Below, one piece after another: positions 17,486 through 25,654 of a DNA stretch of 58,023 nt. The notes beneath the pieces were generated by a model. The model was not told where the DNA came from, did not search any database, and saw only the letters and a list, made by a program, of their open reading frames with translations. A program made the position numbers and the translations under genes. Within the stretch, counting starts at the first letter, position 1. Each line of letters starts with the position of its first letter. The stretch comes from Streptomyces sp. AC555_RSS877. Lineage in GTDB: Bacteria; Actinomycetota; Actinomycetes; Streptomycetales; Streptomycetaceae. The stretch is taken from the NCBI RefSeq assembly GCF_019049245.1, contig NZ_JAGMUK010000106.1:1-58023 (forward strand), written 5' to 3'.

Positions 17486-19219
17486 TCAGTCCTCTGCGCG
17501 CAGCACCCTGGTCACCTTGCCCTCGGTGTCGGTCTCCAGGTAACCGCCCCTGCTGTACTTGTCCGTCAGATAGATGGCCATTCCGGCCGGGGTGTCGAAG
17601 ACGTCGTCGGGCTGTCTCACCACCAAGTAGCGGGATTCCGGATCGTCGACGTTGAGTTTCTTTTCCGCCTCTTTGAGGAGCGCCGGCACCTTGTCCCAGT
17701 TGAATCCGTCGAGACTGACCGGCAGGTCGGAGCTGGACAGGGTGCCCGAGATGATGCCTTTCTCGACACCCCGTTCGGCGTAGTAGGTGTAGGAGTCGAA
17801 CTTGGTGGTGCTGCCGTTGACCATCAGCTGGGCCGACACGTACTCCGGGTAGACGGTGAAGTCGCCGAACATGTCCCGGCCGGTCTCCTCCTTGAACGCT
17901 GCGATGGCGGTGCGAATGCCGCCCGGCGTCAGCAGGTCGGTGGTCTCCGACTCCTGCGACTCCTGCGACTGCTGCGCGGCCGGGGACGCGGCGGTCGGTG
18001 CAGCGGTCGCCTGTGGAGCTGACCTGGAAGGGGAGGCACCCGCATCCGGCTCACCCGAGTCGCCTCCGAAGGGCAGCAGCCACCACAGCAGGGCCACGGT
18101 TCCGGCGAGCGAAGTTGCCGCGAGGCTCAGCAGGACAGTCGAGCCGGAGGTGCGTCGGCGTTCGGCCCGCACGGGCGCGGTCACCGGCTGGGGCATGGCC
18201 TGTCCCTGGTAGGGGTAACCCGGCGGCGGCCCGAAGCCGGCGGGGGCGCCCGTGTGCGCAGGAACGGCCGTGCCGGCACCGGCAACCGGCATCGCAGAGG
18301 CCGACGGCGGGTTCAGCGGGTAGGAGGTGGGGTAAGAGGTGGGCTCCTCGCGCGAGGCCGCCCGGCGGCCCGGCCCCGACTCGACCTGGGCCAGCATTCG
18401 GTCCAGCACAGCGGCGGACGGCCGCGCCGCCGGGTCCCGCACGAGCACCCTCGTCAGGGCGTCCTGCAGGGCGCCGGCTCGCACCGGCGGCGGCACGTCG
18501 TCGTAGAGGACCGCGGCGAGGGTGGCCAAGGTAGTACCCCGGCGCATGGGGTGGTGCCCCTCTACGGCCGTGTACAGCATCATCGCCAGCGACCAGAGGT
18601 CGGAGGCGGATCCGCCCTCGTGCCCCGAGATGCGCTCCGGCGCCATGAAGTCGGGCGTACCGATCATGGAGCCGGTGGCCGTGAGGCTGGTCATCTCACG
18701 GATGGCGGCGATGCCGAAGTCAGTGAGGACGGGACGCCCGTCGGGCCGCAGCAGAACGTTGGCCGGCTTGACGTCCCGATGCTGGACACCGGTGTCGTGC
18801 GCAGCGCCGAGCGCGGCCAGCACTCCCCTTCCCATCCGCGCCGCCTCGATCGGCGGCATCGGTCCCTGGGCCAGCCGGTCGGCCAGCGAGCCACCGCTGA
18901 CCAGCTCCATGACGATCCACGGGTACGTGCCGTCGCCGCCGTCGACCACGTGGTGGATGGTGACGACGTTCGGATGGTCGATCCGCGCCAGGGCCCTGGC
19001 CTCGCGCAGCACGCGTTCGCGCAGCATCCGCGCGCTTTCGGGATCGTATTCGGCCAAGTCCCGGTCGGGCGGGCGGACCTCTTTGACCGCCACCAACCGG
19101 TGCAGCACGAGGTCCCTGGCCCGCCAGACCGTCCCCATCCCACCGCCACCGAGGCGGGACTCCAACTCGAAACGGCCGTCGACGACTCGTCTCCCGGCGC
19201 CTCTGTCTGCCTCACTCAT
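17486..19219 (-). CDS. Receptor-type serine/threonine protein kinase
   Basis: A 577-aa membrane kinase of the Hanks (PknB-like) type. The kinase domain spans about residues 15-275, with GGGGMGTVWRARD, the lysine in VAVKEV, catalytic HRDVKPANVLL, DFGIA and the APE-like FMAPERISG. A Pro/Gly/Ala-rich linker follows, then one transmembrane helix near 360-383 (VLLSLAATSLAGTVALLWWLL). An extracytoplasmic domain of about 150 residues begins GGIRTAIAAFKEETG. It lacks PASTA repeats; this sensor domain has no family I recognise. The ATG at 19219 has only a weak ribosome site, and an in-frame GTG just upstream is possible. Confidence 0.9.
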   Translation of the reverse strand: MSEADRGAGRRVVDGRFELESRLGGGGMGTVWRARDLVLHRLVAVKEVRPPDRDLAEYDPESARMLRERVLREARALARIDHPNVVTIHHVVDGGDGTYPWIVMELVSGGSLADRLAQGPMPPIEAARMGRGVLAALGAAHDTGVQHRDVKPANVLLRPDGRPVLTDFGIAAIREMTSLTATGSMIGTPDFMAPERISGHEGGSASDLWSLAMMLYTAVEGHHPMRRGTTLATLAAVLYDDVPPPVRAGALQDALTRVLVRDPAARPSAAVLDRMLAQVESGPGRRAASREEPTSYPTSYPLNPPSASAMPVAGAGTAVPAHTGAPAGFGPPPGYPYQGQAMPQPVTAPVRAERRRTSGSTVLLSLAATSLAGTVALLWWLLPFGGDSGEPDAGASPSRSAPQATAAPTAASPAAQQSQESQESETTDLLTPGGIRTAIAAFKEETGRDMFGDFTVYPEYVSAQLMVNGSTTKFDSYTYYAERGVEKGIISGTLSSSDLPVSLDGFNWDKVPALLKEAEKKLNVDDPESRYLVVRQPDDVFDTPAGMAIYLTDKYSRGGYLETDTEGKVTRVLRAED

Positions 19220-19439
19220 GGACGGGAGCTTAGTTCCCGCCACCGACGCCGATCGCCGCACACGGACGGCCCCACGACGGGCCGCCCAAGCGCACCGGTT
19301 CCGCGTCCTTCCGCTGATGGTGCGCCGGCCTGATCCGGCCATCGCGCGGGAGCATGGGCTCAGTCCACGATCAGGGTGGTCCTGCCCCACGCGCCGAGCA
19401 CGGTCCGAGCCACAAGCCCCTGGCAGATACGGTGACGGG

Positions 19440-19802
19440 ATGACCGAGAGCCTGCCCGCCGACGTGGCCGACGTGCTGGCGGCAGTCCTGAACAAGGACA
19501 ATCCGGCTCATACCGCGCTCCGGCGGCAGGTTTCGCACCTCAGCGTGCGAGCGCGCTGCACGTGCGGGTGCGGTACCGCCTACTTCGCACTCGACACCAG
19601 CGACGTCGAACCCGCGCCCACCGGCCCCGGCACTGTCGTGGCGGCCGAAGCGCAACTCGTCACCGAGGCCGGTGAATGCCCCGGCGAAGTCCTGGCCTTC
19701 GTGCAGGGCGGCTACCTGTCGTGGCTGGAAGTCTGCTCATGGAGCGACGACATCGAGGTGACGCTGGCCGCCGCGCATCGTTGGCTGCAGCCACGCTCTT
19801 GA
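19440..19802 (+). CDS. Conserved hypothetical protein with a CTCGCG cysteine motif
   Basis: A 120-aa soluble protein I cannot assign to a functional family. It has a short cysteine motif (ARCTCGCGTAYFAL, about residues 38-51) that may bind a metal. A beta-rich middle and the C-terminal segment GYLSWLEVCSWSDD follow. The ATG at 19440 follows a GACGGG-like site and is the first start in a longer open frame whose upstream part is the antisense shadow of the kinase. It is divergent from the kinase gene. Similar Streptomyces proteins are annotated only as hypothetical. Confidence 0.75.
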   Translation: MTESLPADVADVLAAVLNKDNPAHTALRRQVSHLSVRARCTCGCGTAYFALDTSDVEPAPTGPGTVVAAEAQLVTEAGECPGEVLAFVQGGYLSWLEVCSWSDDIEVTLAAAHRWLQPRS

Positions 19803-19848
19803 CAGAGTGATCTGGCCTGACGCAGCGGCAGGCACAGGGTGATCCGTC

Positions 19849-20094
19849 TTACGCGGCCAGCGTCTCATCCTCCTGGGAGGTGCTCACATGGCTCCCGCTG
19901 TACTGCTCCAGCAGTGCATCGGCCGCGAGCAGAGCCTCATCAGCGGTGCGGGCTCCGGTCATCACGCACAGCGTGTACGTGGAGTCTTCAAGATCCCGGC
20001 TGGTGCGGCCGGTGGGGCGCACGTCATGCTCGATACGTGCCTGAGCGAACCGGGCCAGCACGGCACGAAGTTCCTTCTCCGCAGGAATGATCAC
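19849..20094 (-). CDS. DUF5133 domain-containing small protein
   Basis: An 81-aa protein matching the recalled pattern of the Streptomyces DUF5133 family. It begins with an IIPAEKELRAVLARF-type N terminus, has a central RDLEDSTYTLCVMTGART segment and ends in an acidic tail. The start is GTG with GGGAGAGG about 8 bases upstream. The function of this family is unknown to me. The gene is monocistronic and lies tail-to-tail with the 120-aa hypothetical gene. Confidence 0.75.
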   Translation of the reverse strand: MIIPAEKELRAVLARFAQARIEHDVRPTGRTSRDLEDSTYTLCVMTGARTADEALLAADALLEQYSGSHVSTSQEDETLAA

Positions 20095-20589
20095 GGTGAT
20101 ACCTCTCCCTCAAAGCCCCTCCCACCGGGCAGCCGGCAGCCCTGCGAGGAACTGACTGCATCTAGGCTCTGACGCCACGGCTCACCACCGGACACGTCAA
20201 GCAGGCCTTCAAGTGCCCCGCAACGGGAGGTATATGCCACCGTGCCCGCAGCCCTTCGGCCCGCCCCACGTCTGTATCGCGGTGCGGCCGCGGCCGGCGC
20301 CCGAGGGGGACTGCTTCGTCCTGGTGACTGCAGCGCTGCCGACCGGACGGCACGCGAGAGGGGCGATGCGAGATCCGGTCGTGTGTGAGGAAGAGGCCAT
20401 GGGGCATCTATGAACTCGCGGGCCGCTCCATCCGACGGCAGCGGCCCGACCAGACTCGCGCAGAAGGTGAGCCTTGCCGCCTCCGCTGGACATCTGTCAG
20501 TGTCCTGCAACCGGGGGTCGAGCAGCAGGCACAGGATGCTCTGGACGGTGCTCGGGAGCTTTTCGGCCAGGTATGAAAACCTGATCGCC
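20095..20589. other. Intergenic stretch without a supported gene
   Basis: About 500 bp between the DUF5133 gene and the GNAT gene. Open frames here lack ribosome sites and family-like sequence. I see no convincing promoter, RNA gene or repeat beyond ordinary GC-rich symmetry. Confidence 0.5.
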
Positions 20590-21141
20590 ATGACGGTGCC
20601 CGACTCCCCCGAGTTCCTGCAGCTCACCCGGCCACACGAGATCACGCCAGACCTGAGGAGACAGCTGGTCGACTGCTGGACAGCCGTCATCAACGCGGGC
20701 GGCGCGGTGATCGCGCCCGGAATCCCCCTGCCTCCCGTCAGCGTGCGGGATGTCGGCCCGGCGGCGGAACGGCTCATCTCCGGACTCGATCCGGAGCGCA
20801 GCCGACTGCTCGTCGCGACCGTCCACGGAACACTCGCGGGCTGGCTGATCATTCACCGGAACCCTCATCCCCTGATCGCACACTGCGGAGTGGTCAACCA
20901 CGTCCAGACCCACCCGCACTTCGGCCGACGAGGAATCGGCACCGCCCTCATGGCCCGCGTCCGGGAGATCGCCACAGAGGACATGAAGCTGGAGCAGTTG
21001 CAGCTCAGTGCGCGAGGAGGACTCGGGCTCGAGCACTTCTACCGGAGCCTGGGATGGACGGAAGTGGGCCGATGGCCAGGCGCGCTTCGCGTGGCCCCCG
21101 GCGACGACCGTGACGACATCCTGATGAACCTCAGTCTCTGA
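20590..21141 (+). CDS. GNAT family N-acetyltransferase
   Basis: A 183-aa acetyltransferase. The acetyl-CoA binding loop is clear in HPHFGRRGIGTALMARVREIA (motif A, about residues 117-137), preceded by the beta-strand VVNHVQTHP. The motif-B region GLEHFYRSLGWTEVGRWPGA completes the fold. The acceptor is unknown. The chosen ATG (20590) begins the conserved part. The open frame extends upstream to 20410, but that part does not resemble the family, and no good ribosome site precedes either start. It precedes the PLP-enzyme operon by about 250 bp in the same direction and may not belong to it. Confidence 0.83.
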   Translation: MTVPDSPEFLQLTRPHEITPDLRRQLVDCWTAVINAGGAVIAPGIPLPPVSVRDVGPAAERLISGLDPERSRLLVATVHGTLAGWLIIHRNPHPLIAHCGVVNHVQTHPHFGRRGIGTALMARVREIATEDMKLEQLQLSARGGLGLEHFYRSLGWTEVGRWPGALRVAPGDDRDDILMNLSL

Positions 21142-21392
21142 ACGTCCGGTTCGACGGTCCGCCAGCCCGAGTCGCGACCTGCCCTCGCACCTGGGAACTG
21201 CCGACGGCCGCGCGCCTCGCGCAGCCACGGACTCCTTTACACACCTTGTTCGCTCGTAAAGCGAAGGTAAGGCCCATGCACCACAGGGCGTAAACAGACC
21301 GAGGAATGGAAAGGGGGTATACGGCAAAACCGCAGGAAGTGTCGGACGTGCCCGGATCGGGGCGCGGCAGCTCACGGGGAGGGGTATTGCGT

Positions 21393-22871
21393 GTGGGCGG
21401 AGGGCCCTTGTATCTGGAACCCCGGCTCGGGCCGCGGCTCCGTTCGCTGCTGGAGTCGGCCGAATTCCTGCACATGCTCACCGACGCGCTCGGCTCGCCA
21501 CTCAACCTCGTGGTGCCGGAGCAGATAGCCGAGAACCTGGAGCGGTTCCGGTCCGTGTACCGCGAGCACCATCTCTCGGGCCAGGTCTTCTACGCCCACA
21601 AGTCCAACCGCTCCAGCGCCCTGCTGCGCCGGCTCGCCGCCACGGACGCCGGGGTGGACGTCGCGTCCCTGGGCGAGCTGCAGCACGCCCTGGGCGCCGG
21701 TTTCACACCCGACCGGATCACGGCCACCGGTCCCAAGAACCCCGAATTCCTGTGGCTCGCCGCTCGCACGGGCGTCACCGTGAGCGTCGATGGCGGATCC
21801 GAACTCGACCAGCTCGCCGCGCTGGTGCGCGCCCACAAGCTCTCCCCCGTACGGATCCTGCTGCGCCTGTCGGGATTCGAGACCTCCGGCGTCAGGGTCC
21901 TGAGCCGGCCGAGCCGCTTCGGCACGCCCGTACGGGAGTTGGACCTCCTGCTGAAAGCGGTCGAACGGCATGCCGGCGCGGTCGACCTGACCGGCATCGC
22001 CTACCACCTGGACACGACCAGCGTCGCGGAGAAGGCGACGGCCCTGGAAGGCTGTCTTCAAGCCCTGGAGGTGTGCCGGAGCCGGGGCCTGCGCCCCCGA
22101 GCCGTGGACATCGGCGGCGGATTCGGCGTCAACTACCTTGCCGACGGGGAGCAGTGGGAGCGGTACACCACCGAACTCACCGCCGCGGTGCTGGGCAGAC
22201 GCCCACCCCTGGCCTGGGGCGGGCACGGCTACGGACTGCGCAACGAGGCCGGTACGGTGCGCGGCAGCCTCGGGCTCTATCCCGCCCACCGGCCGGTAGC
22301 CGGGGCACGCTACCTCGACGAACTGCTGTCACAGCCCGCCGCCTCCCTGGGCGGTCGTCCCCTGGCAGCACTGCTCCTGGAGCACCTCCACGACCTGTAC
22401 ACGGAACCCGGCCGGGCTCTGCTCGACCAGTGCGGGATCACGGTGGCCAAGGTGCTGGAGGTGCGCTCCTCGGACGCCGGTGCCGAGCTGCTCGTACGGC
22501 TGGCGCTGAAGTCGAACGACGTCGCCCTGGAGGAACACGGCGTGCTCCTGGACCCCGTCGTGATCCCCAGGAGCGACACCAGGCCGCGGGCGGACACCGG
22601 CGGGGAGCCAGTCGGCGTCCACCTGTTCGGCAGCCTGTGCCTGGAGACGGACATGATCACCAGGCGTACGGTCTTCCTGCCGCGCCGTCCCGCGCCGGGC
22701 GACCTGATGGTCTTTGCCAACACCGCCGGCTACGCCATGGACTTCCACGCCACCCGCGCCCAGCTCCAGCCCGTCGCCCGCCAGGCCGCCGTCTGGCAGG
22801 ACGGCGACGCGTGGCGCTGGTGCCTGGACGACCAGTACTGGCCGATCACGCTCCCGGGAGAACCGCATTGA
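21393..22871 (+). CDS. Y4yA family fold-type III PLP enzyme (amino-acid decarboxylase-like)
   Basis: A 492-aa alanine-racemase-fold PLP enzyme related to diaminopimelate/ornithine decarboxylases and to the Y4yA family. The PLP lysine lies in FYAHKSNRSSALLRR. The phosphate-binding glycine loop is DIGGGFGVNY. EPGRALLDQCG supplies cofactor contacts. The second active-site motif LFGSLCLETD keeps the cysteine and aspartate expected in active decarboxylases, and NTAGYAMDF closes the domain. The start is uncertain: GTG 21393 lies 10 bases after GGGGAGGGG, TTG 21387 is closer, and ATG 21306 adds a non-conserved extension. Its stop overlaps the TTG of the next gene, so the operon is coupled. Confidence 0.83.
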   Translation: MGGGPLYLEPRLGPRLRSLLESAEFLHMLTDALGSPLNLVVPEQIAENLERFRSVYREHHLSGQVFYAHKSNRSSALLRRLAATDAGVDVASLGELQHALGAGFTPDRITATGPKNPEFLWLAARTGVTVSVDGGSELDQLAALVRAHKLSPVRILLRLSGFETSGVRVLSRPSRFGTPVRELDLLLKAVERHAGAVDLTGIAYHLDTTSVAEKATALEGCLQALEVCRSRGLRPRAVDIGGGFGVNYLADGEQWERYTTELTAAVLGRRPPLAWGGHGYGLRNEAGTVRGSLGLYPAHRPVAGARYLDELLSQPAASLGGRPLAALLLEHLHDLYTEPGRALLDQCGITVAKVLEVRSSDAGAELLVRLALKSNDVALEEHGVLLDPVVIPRSDTRPRADTGGEPVGVHLFGSLCLETDMITRRTVFLPRRPAPGDLMVFANTAGYAMDFHATRAQLQPVARQAAVWQDGDAWRWCLDDQYWPITLPGEPH

Positions 22872-24187
22872 GGTACGACAGCATCACCGAGGCCATAGGC
22901 AACACCCCGCTGGTGCGCATCGACCCGGACGTGCACGGACTGCGGAACATCGACCTGTACGCCAAGCTCGAACTGCTCAACCCCTTCGGCTCGGTCAAGG
23001 ACCGGGCCGCCTGGAACATGGCGCGCCCACACCTGAGTGAGGCGGTCGAACACGGCAGCCAGGTCGTCGAGTTGTCCAGCGGCAACACGGCGAAGGCGCT
23101 GGCGGTCATCGCGGGCATGCACGGGCTTGGCTTCAAGAGCGTCACCAACCGGATGCGCGTTCCGGAGATCAAGGACCTCCTGTTGCTGCTCGGCGCTCAG
23201 ATCGAGGAACTGCCGGGCCAGAGCGAGTGTCTGGACCCGACCGCGACCGACGATCCGCTGACCCTCTTCCACCGGACCCTGTCCGCCTCCGGCAGCGCGT
23301 ACCTGCACACCGACCAGTACTTCAACCCGCGCAACACCGAGGCCCACCTCACCGGCACCGGACCGGAGATCGTGAAGGACCTGGACGGCCGGGCTCCGGA
23401 CTGGTTCGTCGCCTGCGTGGGCACCGCCGGCTCCTCGACAGGTGTCGCCCGCGTCCTGCGGGAGACCGATCCGGCCGTGCGGGTCCTCGGCCTGGTCGCG
23501 GCCAAGTCCGACTTCATCCCCGGCATCCGCACCATCGACGAGGTCCAGGAAGTCGGGCTGTTCGATCCGGACACGTACGACACGATGGAGTCGGTGAGCG
23601 CCGACGAAGCGATCGAGGGGATGCTCGCCCTGAACCGCCGGTGCGGCATCCTGGCCGGACCGACCGGCGGGGCCGCGTACTTCGGCGCCGTGCGTCATCT
23701 TCGACAGCTGGACGCGGAGTTGACTGAGCGCCAGGTCGCGGTGTTCATCGTCTGCGACCGCGTGGAGAGCTATCTGAGCTATGTGCGGCAGCGACGGCCC
23801 GACCTGCTGGGCCGGCCGCCCCGGAAGAACTCGCCGGCCGACCTGTCCGACGCGGAGATCCGTACGGCCCCGGCCATCGGCGTCGGCGACGCCCAGGCGT
23901 GGATCACCACCGACCGTCCGCTCGTCGTCGACCTGCGCAGCCCCTACGCGTACGCCGCGCTGCACATCGACGGCTCGGTCAACATCGTCGACGAACTGTT
24001 CGGGGAACTCGTCCAGGGCGGCCTGCCGTTCAGCAGGCGGCAGCCGGTGCTGCTGGCGTGTCCGGTGGGCGAGCAGTCCGCCCGGTACGCGGCGCTGCTG
24101 ACCCGGATGGGACACCCCGACGTCCGCAGCCTGGCCGGCGGCATCATCGCGTGGCGCGACGCGGGCGCGCCCCTGGTACGGGACTGA
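22868..24187 (+). CDS. Cysteine-synthase-like PLP enzyme fused to a C-terminal rhodanese domain
   Basis: A 439-aa fusion. Residues 1 to about 325 form a fold-type II PLP domain. The PLP lysine is K44 in FGSVKDRAAWNM, the substrate loop is SSGNTAKAL, and GTAGSSTGVARVL binds phosphate. The interdomain sequence QSECLDP and the late GILAGPTGG are also present. Residues about 345-439 form a rhodanese-like domain (VDLRSPYAYAALHIDGS). Its active loop is CPVGEQS, with C398 as the sulfur-carrying residue. The start is TTG, overlapping the previous stop (TTGA) with GGGAG 8 bases upstream. SbnA-like 2,3-diaminopropionate chemistry or sulfur incorporation are the alternatives. The fused sulfurtransferase favours sulfur handling. 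Confidence 0.85.
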   Translation: MRYDSITEAIGNTPLVRIDPDVHGLRNIDLYAKLELLNPFGSVKDRAAWNMARPHLSEAVEHGSQVVELSSGNTAKALAVIAGMHGLGFKSVTNRMRVPEIKDLLLLLGAQIEELPGQSECLDPTATDDPLTLFHRTLSASGSAYLHTDQYFNPRNTEAHLTGTGPEIVKDLDGRAPDWFVACVGTAGSSTGVARVLRETDPAVRVLGLVAAKSDFIPGIRTIDEVQEVGLFDPDTYDTMESVSADEAIEGMLALNRRCGILAGPTGGAAYFGAVRHLRQLDAELTERQVAVFIVCDRVESYLSYVRQRRPDLLGRPPRKNSPADLSDAEIRTAPAIGVGDAQAWITTDRPLVVDLRSPYAYAALHIDGSVNIVDELFGELVQGGLPFSRRQPVLLACPVGEQSARYAALLTRMGHPDVRSLAGGIIAWRDAGAPLVRD

Positions 24188-24192
24188 CCGCC

Positions 24193-25425
24193 ATGACCGC
24201 ACCCACGACCCGCGACCACGGCCCCACCGACCTCGAGGACCTGCGCTCCTGGCAGCGCGAGGTGCGCGCGCAGTTCCCGATCCTCTCCGGACACCCGGCG
24301 CCGGCCTCCCCGGAGCCGGCCTACCTGGACAGCGCGGCAACGGCACAGAAGCCACTGGCCGTCCTGGACGCCGTGCGGACGTACCTCACCACCGTCAACG
24401 CCAACGCCGGTCGCGGCACCTACACCTGGGCCAACCGGACCACCGACCTGGTCGAGCGCACCCGCGACCGGATCAAGGAGTTTTTGGACGACCCGCACCC
24501 GGAGCGCTCCGCCGTCCACTTCACCAGCGGCACGACCGAGGGTCTGCGCACGATCGCGCGCGACTGGCTGGCCGGCTTCCTCTCCGACGGCGACGAGATC
24601 GTCGTACCGGTCGCCGACCACCAGGCCAACATCCTGCCCTGGCTGGAGACCCAGCAGTTGCTCGCCCGCCAGGGTGTGCACGTCCGCGTCCTGCCCATGC
24701 CCTACCAGCCGGGCTCCGGGGACTACGACCACATCGCGCTCGCCGAACTGACCGGCCCTCGGACCCGGTTCGTCGCCGCCACCCACGTCCACCACGTCTA
24801 CGGCGGCGACATGAACCCGCACCGCATCCGGCGAGCGGTCGGCCCGGACGCCGTCATCTGCCTGGACGCCGCCCAGAGCGTCGGCCACCAGCCGGTGTCC
24901 GTGGCCGACCTGGACGTCGACTTCGTCGTCTTCTCCGGGCACAAGGCCCTGGCCCTGCCCGGCACCGGCGCGGTCTGGGCCCGTCAGGCACGCGGGCCGG
25001 CCTTCGCCCCCGGCGGCTGGAGCGGCACCCCGAACACCGCAGGCATCGCCTCCCTGGCAGCGGCCCTGGACTGGCTGGACGCCACGGGCATCGACCGCAT
25101 CGAACGCTGGACGGTCGCCCTGGCGGCCCGGCTCACCGAAGGGCTGCGCCACCTGGACGCCTACGAGGTTCTCGGCTGTCCGCTCAGCCTGGCCGCCGAC
25201 TCCACCGTCCAGCGCCGCCAGGGCATCGTCACCATCCGCCACCGGTCCATCGACTCGGGCGACCTCGGATTCATCCTCTTCAGCCACGGCTTCATGGTCC
25301 GGTCCGACAGCCACTGCCAGGGCAGCGCGGGCGAGAAGACCGACTCCGTGCGCGTAAGCCTGCACGCGTACAACACCCCGGAGGAGATCGACCGGTTGCT
25401 GACCGTTCTCGCCGGACTCCCATGA
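24193..25425 (+). CDS. Class V aminotransferase, cysteine-desulfurase-like (SufS/CsdA family)
   Basis: A 410-aa fold-type I PLP enzyme. The PLP lysine is K251 in FSGHKALALPG. The Asp pairing with the cofactor nitrogen lies in ICLDAAQSVGHQPV. The SufS-type catalytic cysteine is retained (C375 in SDSHCQG), followed by SVRVSLHAYNTPEEID. This supports cysteine desulfurase activity, giving persulfide and alanine. The usual suf operon partners are absent. The ATG at 24193 lies 5 bp after the fusion gene's stop, making it the third gene of the operon. A role in supplying sulfur to the fused rhodanese of the preceding gene is an inference from order and motifs. Confidence 0.85.
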   Translation: MTAPTTRDHGPTDLEDLRSWQREVRAQFPILSGHPAPASPEPAYLDSAATAQKPLAVLDAVRTYLTTVNANAGRGTYTWANRTTDLVERTRDRIKEFLDDPHPERSAVHFTSGTTEGLRTIARDWLAGFLSDGDEIVVPVADHQANILPWLETQQLLARQGVHVRVLPMPYQPGSGDYDHIALAELTGPRTRFVAATHVHHVYGGDMNPHRIRRAVGPDAVICLDAAQSVGHQPVSVADLDVDFVVFSGHKALALPGTGAVWARQARGPAFAPGGWSGTPNTAGIASLAAALDWLDATGIDRIERWTVALAARLTEGLRHLDAYEVLGCPLSLAADSTVQRRQGIVTIRHRSIDSGDLGFILFSHGFMVRSDSHCQGSAGEKTDSVRVSLHAYNTPEEIDRLLTVLAGLP

Positions 25426-25581
25426 TGCGGCCGATCGACCGGACCGGCCAAGGTGGCAGGACCCGGGGGCTGACCCTTGATGCCGCAGCACATGAGTCCT
25501 GTGCCGTCAGTCCGGTCCGGTCCGGCCGCCGCCTCGGCCGGCCGCCTGTACCGTGCTGACGACCCCGGACCAGAAGGCGAA

Positions 25582-25596
25582 TGGAAACCGTTTCCA
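25582..25596. promoter_or_regulatory. LacI-family-type operator palindrome
   Basis: TGGAAACCGTTTCCA is a perfect palindrome around one central base and matches the general shape of LacI/GalR operators (half-site TGGAAAC with a CG-rich centre). It lies about 60 bp before the methyltransferase start, between the PLP operon and that gene. Immediately after it is a small GTAGG/CCTAC hairpin (25604-25620). A broken LacI-type gene lies 2.5 kb downstream, but a link is unproven. Confidence 0.5.
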
Positions 25597-25654
25597 ATAA
25601 GGAGTAGGTTCTGAGCCTACCCGGTAGTGAGAGACGGAAGAGGCGACGCGAAGC

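Noticed and set aside
22730..24355. 541-residue minus-strand open frame
   Set aside because: Shadow of the cysteine-synthase/rhodanese and desulfurase genes; no motif.
25437..25522. Long-range inverted repeat (11-bp arms) after the PLP operon
   Set aside because: The arms GACCGGACCGG and CCGGTCCGGTC are 64 bp apart and made of a simple CCGGT motif. It could be a terminator but is not convincing enough to list.
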